30,584 nucleotides of DNA from an uncultured Oscillospiraceae bacterium (GTDB lineage Bacteria > Bacillota > Clostridia > Oscillospirales > Ruminococcaceae): positions 1-30,584 of the forward strand of contig URFD01000006.1 in NCBI GenBank assembly GCA_900547015.1. Reading direction: 5' to 3'. Below the pieces are notes generated by a model. The model saw only the letters and a list, made by a program, of their open reading frames with translations. It was not told the DNA's origin and did not search any database. Position numbers and translations under genes: made by a program. This document shows, piece after piece, positions 24,518 to 30,584 of this stretch (positions within the stretch are counted from its first letter, which is position 1; each line of letters starts with the position of its first letter).

Positions 24518-24763
24518 CTAATCGTTGAGATAGGACTTCACCAGAATCTGGAGCAGCTCGTCCCGGTCAATCCGGCGAATCAGGCTGCGGGCATTGTTGT
24601 AGGTTGTGATATAGGTCGGGTCCTCCGACAGGATATATCCTACAATCTGGTTGATAGGGTTGTAGCCCTTCTGTCTAAGTGCGTCGTAAATGATGGTCAG
24701 GGTTTGCTTGATTTCTTTTTCCTTGTCATCGTGCAGGGAAAAGGAAATGGTTGGTTCGTGCAT
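24518..24763 (-). CDS. ireB: IreB-family regulatory phosphoprotein (UPF0297)
   Basis: The 81-residue product matches the UPF0297/YrzL family: YDALRQKGYNPINQIVGYILSEDPTYITTYNNARSLIRRIDRDELLQILVKSYL is the conserved core. In Enterococcus faecalis IreB is phosphorylated on N-terminal threonines by the PASTA kinase IreK and influences cephalosporin resistance; Thr5 here lies in the matching region, but phosphorylation is inference. The ATG at 24763 was chosen because GGAGG lies 9 bases before it and it matches the family start; the open frame extends another 32 codons without homology. In many Bacillota this gene sits with alaS and ruvX; here it stands alone between its own promoter and terminator. 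Confidence 0.93.
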   Translation of the reverse strand: MHEPTISFSLHDDKEKEIKQTLTIIYDALRQKGYNPINQIVGYILSEDPTYITTYNNARSLIRRIDRDELLQILVKSYLND

Positions 24764-24867
24764 ATAGGATACCTCCGATCCCTGCTGCCTGCCGAGGAGC
24801 AGATTGCAGGTCAAATTCATCCCCGCGGGGACTGATGGATTTATGATATACTTCATCACACAATCCT

Positions 24868-24896
24868 ATCATACCGCAAACGGGGATTTTTTTCAA
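24868..24896 (-). promoter_or_regulatory. Promoter for ireB
   Basis: On the minus strand TTGAAA (plus 24891-24896) and TATGAT (plus 24868-24873) are spaced by 17 bases, about 105 bases before the ireB start. Confidence 0.75.
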
Positions 24897-24954
24897 CCAA
24901 TTACAGCCATAATGTGATTTATTTTATGGAGAAAGAATAGACGAGGAAGGAATT

Positions 24955-24973
24955 TTTATGCGAATTGCATAAA
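24955..24973. repeat. A/T-rich inverted repeat in the ireB-pheA gap
   Basis: TTTATGC (24955-24961) and GCATAAA (24967-24973) are perfect arms around GAATT. It has no T-run. The rest of the gap from 24897 to 25043 shows no gene or clear terminator for the aro operon; a plus-strand AGGAAGG followed by ATG CGA ATT GCA TAA lies over the repeat. Confidence 0.45.
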
Positions 24974-25043
24974 TAAATTTGCGAAATCAGACAGCTTTTT
25001 GGAAATCACGCAGTAAAGCGCAGCCCCAAAACGGAGCAGGAGT

Positions 25044-25922
25044 TTATTCCTGATCGGGCTGGGAAGGATAGTTTCCCAAAAACTTGACATACTCGATGTC
25101 CTGAATCAGCGTCCCGAGCGCCGCCTGGATTCGGGGGTCCTGCATATTTCCGGCAAAATCCCAATAAAATAAAAATTCAAACGGGCTGTCGGGGATGGGT
25201 CGGGATTCCAGCTTGAGCAGGTTGATGTCCTGATTGGCAAATCGGGAGAGCGCCCGATACAAGGCTCCGGCTTGATGCTGGACACGGACAATCAGGCTGA
25301 TGCGGTCGCAGCCGGGGTGGGTGACCGGGTGCTTGGCAAGCACCACAAAGCGTGTGAAGTTGTCCCGACGGTTCTGAATCGACCGATGCAGCACTTTCAG
25401 CCCGTAGAGGCGCGCACACTCCGGCGAGCCGATGGCAGCCAGAGAAGGGTCCTGCCGCTCGGCGACAAGCTGTGCGGAGGCGGCGGTGTTGGAGTAGGGG
25501 TGCGGGGTCAGCTGCGGGTGCGCTTTGAGAAAGTCGGAGCATTGGTGCAGGGCTTGATCATGGGAATAGACCTCGCGCAGCTCCTCCTCGCAGGCATCCG
25601 GCAGAGCCAGCAGGGAGTGCTCGATTTTCACAGTGACCGTCCCCACGATGTGCAGGTGATATTGCAGCATCAGGTCATAGTTGTCGGAGACCGAACCGGC
25701 AAGGGTGTTCTCAATCGGGATGATTCCGTAGTGGCACGCTCCGCTGCTGACCGCCTGAAACACATCCTCGAAGTGGGGAAAGAACTGGATTTCCGGCTGG
25801 TCAAAAACGGCCAGACATGCCTGATGGGAGAAGGCTCCGGCGACTCCCTGACAGGCAGCCTTTGCCGGAGCACACAGGGGCTGTGGCTCGTTGCTGCGGA
25901 TGATTGATTCGATTGGCTTCAT
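25044..25922 (-). CDS. pheA: Prephenate dehydratase
   Basis: PheA converts prephenate to phenylpyruvate, the committed step to phenylalanine. The 292-residue product has the catalytic domain from CQGVAGAFSHQAC (24-36) through the active-site motif DNFTRF (187-192, Thr190-Arg191-Phe192), then a C-terminal ACT domain with AGALYRAL and the phenylalanine-binding LESRPIPDSPFEF (ESRP at 239-242). It is therefore probably feedback-inhibited by phenylalanine. The usual N-terminal chorismate mutase domain of clostridial P-proteins is absent; only about 23 unassigned residues precede the dehydratase domain. AGGGGGA overlaps the aroC stop and gives the start. Last gene of the aro operon. Confidence 0.95.
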   Translation of the reverse strand: MKPIESIIRSNEPQPLCAPAKAACQGVAGAFSHQACLAVFDQPEIQFFPHFEDVFQAVSSGACHYGIIPIENTLAGSVSDNYDLMLQYHLHIVGTVTVKIEHSLLALPDACEEELREVYSHDQALHQCSDFLKAHPQLTPHPYSNTAASAQLVAERQDPSLAAIGSPECARLYGLKVLHRSIQNRRDNFTRFVVLAKHPVTHPGCDRISLIVRVQHQAGALYRALSRFANQDINLLKLESRPIPDSPFEFLFYWDFAGNMQDPRIQAALGTLIQDIEYVKFLGNYPSQPDQE

Positions 25923-25934
25923 CGCACAGTCCCC

Positions 25935-27047
25935 CTAATTATTTTTGCCGGAGCCGAGCAGACAATCCATCAGGGCGATGGCAGCTGCCGATTCGATGCA
26001 GGGGACAGCGCGGCGCACGATGCAGGGGTCGTGGCGGCCCTTGATGACCAGCTCGACATTTTCGCCGGTTTTGAAGTTGACCGTCTTTTGCTTCTGGGAG
26101 ATGGACGGAGTGGGCTTGATGACCGTCCGAAACAGCAGCGGCATTCCGTCGGTGATTCCGCCGAGGATTCCGCCGTTGTGGTTGGAGCTGGTGCGGACCT
26201 GACCGCCCTGCATATAGAAGGGGTCGTTGGCTTGGCTGCCGGTCATTGTGGCAAAGCCGAAGCCCTGTCCGAATTCCAAGCCCTTGACGGCGGGGATGCC
26301 GAAAATCAGGGAGGAGATGCGGCTTTCGATGCAGTCGAACATCGGGTCTCCCAGCCCGGCGGGCAGCCCCAGAGCCGCACATTCGATGATGCCGCCCACC
26401 GAATCAAGCCGGTCGCGGCTGTCCTCGATGAGCTGCTGCATCTGCTGACCGGCGGCGTCATCCAGCACCGGGAAGAATTTTTCCTGAACCGACAGCAGGG
26501 TGCGCAGATCCAGACCAACCGGGTCGAAGCGTGTATCCTGCACCGACCCAACGCAGGCGATGTGTGCCCCGACCTCAATCCCTTTCGAGCGCAGGAACTG
26601 CTTAGCGACAGCGCCGGCAAAGCACAGCGGAGCGGTCAGTCGTCCGGAGAAGTGTCCTCCGCCGCGGACATCGTTGCAGCCGTGGTAGCGCATGAAGCCG
26701 GTGTAATCCGCATGGCCGGGGCGGGCAACGGTTTTCATCTGTTCGTAGTCCTTGGACTGGGTATTGGAGTTTTCAATCAGCGCACAGATGGGGGTACCGC
26801 AGGCAATCAGCCGCTGAGGGTCCTGCTCGTCGGGGAGCAGTCCGCTCTGGATAATCGGGAAATCCTTTTCCAGACGAGGGGTGTCGAGCTTGCCTCCCTT
26901 CGAGCTTCTGCGCGCCATGAAAAACAGCAGCGACTGGAAATCGATGACCGTTCCGGCAGGGACACCGTCCAGCACGATGCCGATGGCTTTGGAATGGCTT
27001 TCGCCAAAGATGGAAAGTTTCAGGTTATTCCCCCAGGTCGATGACAT
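25935..27047 (-). CDS. aroC: Chorismate synthase
   Basis: AroC converts 5-enolpyruvylshikimate-3-phosphate to chorismate using reduced FMN. The 370-residue product has the signatures GESHSKAIGIVLDGVPAG near the start, RPGHADYTG, RGGGHFSGRLTAP and KGRHDPCIVRRAVPC, all typical. The loop RRSSKGGKLDTPRLEKD replaces the more usual RRPG form. Its start overlaps the aroA end by 23 bases, a sign of translational coupling; an AGGAGAGG sequence lies just upstream of the start, inside aroA. Confidence 0.97.
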   Translation of the reverse strand: MSSTWGNNLKLSIFGESHSKAIGIVLDGVPAGTVIDFQSLLFFMARRSSKGGKLDTPRLEKDFPIIQSGLLPDEQDPQRLIACGTPICALIENSNTQSKDYEQMKTVARPGHADYTGFMRYHGCNDVRGGGHFSGRLTAPLCFAGAVAKQFLRSKGIEVGAHIACVGSVQDTRFDPVGLDLRTLLSVQEKFFPVLDDAAGQQMQQLIEDSRDRLDSVGGIIECAALGLPAGLGDPMFDCIESRISSLIFGIPAVKGLEFGQGFGFATMTGSQANDPFYMQGGQVRTSSNHNGGILGGITDGMPLLFRTVIKPTPSISQKQKTVNFKTGENVELVIKGRHDPCIVRRAVPCIESAAAIALMDCLLGSGKNN

Positions 27048-28314
27048 GGACCTCTCCTCCTAACGATTGAAAATCTTCATAAAAATTGGGGTAGGATTTA
27101 GCAACACACAGCGGATTTTGGATGAGCACCGGCTGGGTGCAGACCAGCGAAGCAACCGCCATCGACATGGCGATGCGGTGGTCGTTGAAGGAATCCACCA
27201 TGCCGCCGCTCAGCTTGGGGCGTCCGCGGATGATCAGCCCATCTACAAGCTCGGTCACATCCGCACCGATGGCGGACAGGCATACGAACATAGCGTGCAG
27301 GCGGTCGCTTTCCTTGATGCGCAGACGCTCCGCGTGGATGATTCGGGTCTCTCCCTCCGCGACCGCGGCAGCAACCGAAAGGATGGGAATGATGTCGGGG
27401 ATCTGCGAGGCATCGATGACCGTGCCGTGCAGACGGGATGGCACCAGCGTGACCGAATCGGGCTGGCAGGAGATGGATGCGCCCATCTGTTCCAGAATCG
27501 AGCAGACGGCCTTGTCTCCCTGAAGGGAATCGGAGTCGATTCCGCAGGTGGTCAGAGAGGGCAGAGAGCCGATGGCTCCGGCGCAAATCCAGAAGGCGGC
27601 ATTGCTCCAATCCCCCTGTGCGGTGAGATTGCCGGGGCTGTGAAACTGCTGACCGCCGGGGATTTCCCAGCCATCCTCCACAGAGTGGATGCGGATGCCA
27701 AAGCGTGCGAGCACCGAGAGGGTCATATCGACATAGCCACGAGATTGCAAAGGGGAGGTCAGGATGATGCGGCTGTCCTCCTGCAACAGAGGAAGGGCGA
27801 ACATCAGCCCGGTGATGTATTGGGAGCTGACATCGCCGGAAAAGCGGAAGGTGCCGCCGCAGAGCTTTCCGCTCAGGTGGAGCGGCAGCGTTTTGCCGTC
27901 CTGAGGCAGTCGGAAGGAAGCTCCGTGCTGTTGCAGCTGTTCCAGCAGAGGCTGCATGGGACGCTCTGCCAGACGGCCGTGTCCGAGCAGGACAGCGGGT
28001 TGTCCGAGAGCGGCAAGCACCGGAAGCAAAAATCGCAGGGTCGAGCCGCTTTCCGAGCAGTCGCAGACAATCTTCTCCGGGATGGGTGCAGAGATGCCCT
28101 CCACCAGAATATGGTCGCTTTCAAATTGGACGCGCGCACCGGCGGCTTCCAGAACAGAGGCAGTTGCACGAATGTCTTGGGAGAGGGTGCAGTGCTGGAT
28201 TCGGCTGCTGCCCTGCGAAAGGGCACAGGCCAAAATCAGGCGGTGAAGGTCGGACTTGGAGATGGGAGCGGTGACCGTTCCGGACAGGGTTCCGTGAGCA
28301 GAATAGGTTAGCAT
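27025..28314 (-). CDS. aroA: 3-phosphoshikimate 1-carboxyvinyltransferase (EPSP synthase)
   Basis: AroA transfers enolpyruvyl from PEP to shikimate-3-phosphate. The 429-residue product shows APISKSDLHR near residue 20 (the Lys-Ser-Arg of the PGSKS region), ESGSTLRFLLP near 87, the catalytic Asp in PDIIPIL, RIKESDRL, and NDHRIAMSMAVA near the end. Motifs around the glyphosate-contact loop differ from the E. coli NAGTAMRPL form, as in other Gram-positive enzymes; I make no claim on inhibitor sensitivity. Start overlaps the aroB end by 7 bases, behind AAGGAGGG. Confidence 0.97.
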   Translation of the reverse strand: MLTYSAHGTLSGTVTAPISKSDLHRLILACALSQGSSRIQHCTLSQDIRATASVLEAAGARVQFESDHILVEGISAPIPEKIVCDCSESGSTLRFLLPVLAALGQPAVLLGHGRLAERPMQPLLEQLQQHGASFRLPQDGKTLPLHLSGKLCGGTFRFSGDVSSQYITGLMFALPLLQEDSRIILTSPLQSRGYVDMTLSVLARFGIRIHSVEDGWEIPGGQQFHSPGNLTAQGDWSNAAFWICAGAIGSLPSLTTCGIDSDSLQGDKAVCSILEQMGASISCQPDSVTLVPSRLHGTVIDASQIPDIIPILSVAAAVAEGETRIIHAERLRIKESDRLHAMFVCLSAIGADVTELVDGLIIRGRPKLSGGMVDSFNDHRIAMSMAVASLVCTQPVLIQNPLCVAKSYPNFYEDFQSLGGEVHVIDLGE

Positions 28315-29369
28315 GGCAGACCCTCCTTGAGCATCGCGGCGAGGGCATCGGCGGCAATCGGGACGATGTCTGCCTTGCCGGGAACCGATACCAAAATCAG
28401 CCGGATGGTGTTTCCGGCACGCTTCTTGTCGTTTAGACAGCTCTGCGCCAAATCGCCCAGCTCCCCGTCATAGGATACCGGCAGATGGTAGCGCTCCAAC
28501 ACCGCACACAGACGATTCAGCAGCGCCCGGTCGCAGCGTCCCAGCCGGATGCCCAGCCGGGTGATCAGCACCATACCCATCGCGACGCCCTGACCGTGGG
28601 TAACAGCGTGGTTGGTGACCTTCTCGATGGCGTGTCCGAGGGTGTGGCCGTAGTTGAGAATCATGCGGATGCCGCAGTCGAACTCGTCCTGCTCCACCAC
28701 CTGACGCTTGATTTCCACACAGCGGGCAACGATGTCCTCCATCTGCTGGCGGATGTCGCACTGCTCCAACAGAGGGAGAAAGTCCTCGCTCCAAATCATG
28801 GCATATTTTACCATCTCGGCACAGCCGTCAGCAAAGGTTTCCGGCGGCAGGGTGGAAAAGGTTTGCGGGTCGCAGACGACCAGAGAGGGCTGGTGAAAGG
28901 CGCCGATGAGGTTCTTTCCGGCAGGGATGTTGACGGCGGTTTTTCCGCCAACCGAGGAATCGATAGCAGCCAGAAAGGTGGTGGGAATCTGGATGAAAGG
29001 AATCCCGCGCAGATAGGTGGCAGCGGCAAAGCCGGTCAGGTCGCCCACTACGCCGCCGCCGAGCGCAACCAAAAAGTCGGAGCGGGTGATGTGATGCTCA
29101 ATCAGAAAATCGTAGACCTGCAAAAGCGTGTCGTGGGACTTGGAATCCTCGCCGTGCGGGAACACGAAGGAGCAGACCGAAAAGCCTGCCTGCCGCAGAG
29201 AGGTCTCAACGGTAGTTTGGTAGAGCGCCGAAACCGTGTCGTCGGTGATGATGGCGGCGGTTCGTCCGGGTGCAAAGACCTGTGTGGTCAGCTGACCACA
29301 GCGGGGCAGACACCCGGTTTCAATCAGGACGGAGTAGGGGGTGCTGGTCTTGATGTCGATGGTTTTCAT
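28308..29369 (-). CDS. aroB: 3-dehydroquinate synthase
   Basis: AroB cyclises DAHP to 3-dehydroquinate with NAD and a divalent metal. The 353-residue product has PHGEDSKS, the glycine-rich LGGGVVGDLTGFAAATYLRG, substrate-site GGKTAVNIPAGKNLIGAFHQP, and metal ligands in CAEMVKYAMI, YGHTLGHAIE and VTHGQGVAMGM. AGGAGG lies 7 bases before the ATG. It follows the DAHP synthase gene after a 101-base gap that holds competing hairpins. aroD/aroQ, aroE and aroK are not in the window. Confidence 0.97.
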   Translation of the reverse strand: MKTIDIKTSTPYSVLIETGCLPRCGQLTTQVFAPGRTAAIITDDTVSALYQTTVETSLRQAGFSVCSFVFPHGEDSKSHDTLLQVYDFLIEHHITRSDFLVALGGGVVGDLTGFAAATYLRGIPFIQIPTTFLAAIDSSVGGKTAVNIPAGKNLIGAFHQPSLVVCDPQTFSTLPPETFADGCAEMVKYAMIWSEDFLPLLEQCDIRQQMEDIVARCVEIKRQVVEQDEFDCGIRMILNYGHTLGHAIEKVTNHAVTHGQGVAMGMVLITRLGIRLGRCDRALLNRLCAVLERYHLPVSYDGELGDLAQSCLNDKKRAGNTIRLILVSVPGKADIVPIAADALAAMLKEGLPC

Positions 29370-29397
29370 AAAGCGGCCTCCTGAAGTTGGATTTTGT

Positions 29398-29453
29398 GGA
29401 ATCTGTCCTTACACAGTGGACAGATAGCGGGACAGAATCCAAAGGAACTGTCC
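29398..29453 (-). promoter_or_regulatory. Competing inverted repeats between DAHP synthase gene and aroB
   Basis: Four copies of a GGACAG/CTGTCC core occur in 56 bases. In transcript order (minus strand) they are GGACAG, GGATTCTGTCC, ATCTGTCC and GGACAGATTCC. The last two form a perfect 8-bp stem with a 9-base loop; the first can pair with the second, and the last can instead pair with the second with one mismatch. No T-run follows, so no terminator is proposed. Confidence 0.5.
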
Positions 29454-29470
29454 ATGGTACAGATACAATC

Positions 29471-30484
29471 CTAGTCGATGGTCTTGCCGAAGAAGGTGAC
29501 GGTTTTCTTCACATCCTTCATCACATCATCGAACTGCTCCGGGGTCAGGGACTGTGCGCCGTCGCACAATGCCTTTTCCGGATGGTCGTGTACCTCGATG
29601 ATCAGGCCGTCCGCTCCGACCGCGATCGCGGCCATCGACAGCGGCTGAACCATCCAACGGATGCCGGCGGCGTGGCTCGGGTCGATGATGACCGGCAGAT
29701 GAGACTGCTTTTTGATGATGGGAATTGCCGAAATATCCAGCGTGTTGCGGGTAGCGGTTTCAAAGGTGCGGATGCCGCGCTCGCAGAGGATGACATTTTT
29801 GTTGCCGCCTGCCATGATGTATTCGGCGCTCATCAGCAGCTCCTCGATGGTGTTGGCAAGTCCGCGCTTGAGCAGGATGGGCTTGTCGATTTTGCCCAGC
29901 TCCTTGAGCAGCTCGAAGTTCTGCATATTGCGCGCGCCGACCTGAATGATGTCAACATTTTCGAACAGAGGCAGATGGTCGGCATTCATGATTTCGCTGA
30001 CAATCGGCAGGCCGGATGCCCGTTTTGCCTCCATCAGATATTCCAGACCTTCTGCGCGCAGACCCTGGAAGGAGTAGGGAGAGGTGCGCGGTTTGAAGGC
30101 GCCGCCACGCAACAGACCTGCGCCAGAGGCCTTGACAGCGTCGGCAACGGCAATCATCTGCTCGCGGCTTTCGACCGAGCAGGGGCCGGCAATCACCTGA
30201 AAGTGTCCGCCGCCAATCCTTCTGCCGCATACCTCCACGACGGTATCGTCCGGGTGGAACTTGCGGTTGGCATTTTTATAAGGCTCTTGGATTCGCTTGA
30301 CTTCAGCAACGTTATTCATTGACAGGATGTCGCCGGTGTCCAGCCGGGAGGTATCGCCAATCAGTCCGAGGATGGTTTTGTGGACGCCGCGAATCTCCTG
30401 AACCTGAAAATTCAGCCCTTCAAAGTGTGCAATCATTTCGGAAACCTGCGCCGGTGGGGTGTCTTTTTTAAGAATAATAATCAT
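29471..30484 (-). CDS. aroF: 3-deoxy-7-phosphoheptulonate synthase (DAHP synthase, type Ib)
   Basis: This enzyme condenses PEP and erythrose-4-phosphate, the entry step to the shikimate pathway. The 337-residue product has an N-terminal ferredoxin-like regulatory domain (residues 1-70, MIIILKKDTPPAQVSEMIAHFE) as in Thermotoga-type enzymes, then the TIM barrel with AGPCSVES, RGGAFKPRTSPYSFQG, VGARNMQNFELLKELG and DPSHAAG (metal and substrate loops). There is no fused chorismate mutase domain. The N-terminal domain suggests feedback control by aromatic amino acids, which is family knowledge. AGAAAGGG precedes the ATG. It is the first gene of the aro operon, behind a leader terminator. The symbol follows common Bacillota usage. 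Confidence 0.95.
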   Translation of the reverse strand: MIIILKKDTPPAQVSEMIAHFEGLNFQVQEIRGVHKTILGLIGDTSRLDTGDILSMNNVAEVKRIQEPYKNANRKFHPDDTVVEVCGRRIGGGHFQVIAGPCSVESREQMIAVADAVKASGAGLLRGGAFKPRTSPYSFQGLRAEGLEYLMEAKRASGLPIVSEIMNADHLPLFENVDIIQVGARNMQNFELLKELGKIDKPILLKRGLANTIEELLMSAEYIMAGGNKNVILCERGIRTFETATRNTLDISAIPIIKKQSHLPVIIDPSHAAGIRWMVQPLSMAAIAVGADGLIIEVHDHPEKALCDGAQSLTPEQFDDVMKDVKKTVTFFGKTID

Positions 30485-30510
30485 TTCGAATACCCTTTCT
30501 GAAGCTGGAC

Positions 30511-30549
30511 AAAAGAAAAAGCCGATGCTTTTTGGTCAAAAGCACCGGC
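30511..30549 (-). terminator. Leader terminator upstream of the aro operon
   Basis: On the minus strand GCCGGTGCTTTT and AAAAGCATCGGC form a 12-bp stem with one G-U pair (plus arms 30538-30549 and 30521-30532) followed by TTTTTCTTTT. It ends about 26 bases before the DAHP synthase start codon, so it is either an attenuator of the aro operon or the end of an upstream gene outside the window. Confidence 0.85.
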
Positions 30550-30584
30550 AGATCTTAAACCAGAAAATATTTTCGGAAAAATCT

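Noticed and set aside
30485..30584. T-box riboswitch in the aro leader
   Set aside because: The conserved T-box core that pairs with the tRNA acceptor end is not visible next to the terminator, and stem I would lie outside the window.

Overview
This window is ordinary-looking core chromosome from an anaerobic low-to-mid GC Gram-positive, most likely class Clostridia and probably an Oscillospirales/Ruminococcaceae-type gut bacterium. The lineage is inferred from four things: strong AGGAGG ribosome sites with GTG/ATA/TTG start usage, the fabT-fabH-acpP-fabK-fabD-fabG-fabF-accB-fabZ-accC-accD-accA operon order, an IreB (UPF0297) gene, and a coaD-linked coiled-coil gene. A flavodiiron protein and a putative iron-sulfur flavoprotein fit an anaerobe. 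I see no transposon, phage, CRISPR, tRNA or rRNA, and base composition is even throughout.

Left third (1-12034, mostly + strand): nucleotide excision repair and housekeeping. uvrC starts just after an intrinsic terminator. A promoter then drives rsmD, coaD and a coiled-coil gene, closed by a terminator. A TraX-like membrane gene and a half-size EamA transporter follow. A pseudouridine synthase (minus) converges on the transporter. radC diverges from it, then uvrB and uvrA form a pair under a clear sigma-A type promoter.

Middle (12193-24118, + strand): a flavodiiron protein with its own promoter, an NAD(P)H/FMN-type iron-sulfur flavoprotein, then the complete type II fatty acid synthesis and acetyl-CoA carboxylase operon. 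Its first gene is a MarR/FabT-like regulator whose consensus promoter overlaps a 17-bp dyad that is probably its operator. AccABCD make malonyl-CoA, FabD loads it on AcpP, FabH starts chains, FabF/FabG/FabZ/FabK elongate them. FabK is the only enoyl reductase here. The operon ends at a bidirectional terminator.

Right part (24126-30484, minus strand): a small conserved-looking unknown gene, ireB with its own promoter and terminator, then a shikimate/phenylalanine operon read right to left: DAHP synthase, aroB, aroA, aroC, pheA. An intrinsic terminator lies in the leader just upstream of the DAHP synthase gene.

No wholly new system is evident. The best second-look items are an apparent AUA start codon for accA, hairpins between acpP and fabK, competing hairpins between the DAHP synthase gene and aroB, the terminator in the DAHP synthase leader, and the rluA/eamA convergent arrangement whose only visible leftward terminator lies beyond eamA.
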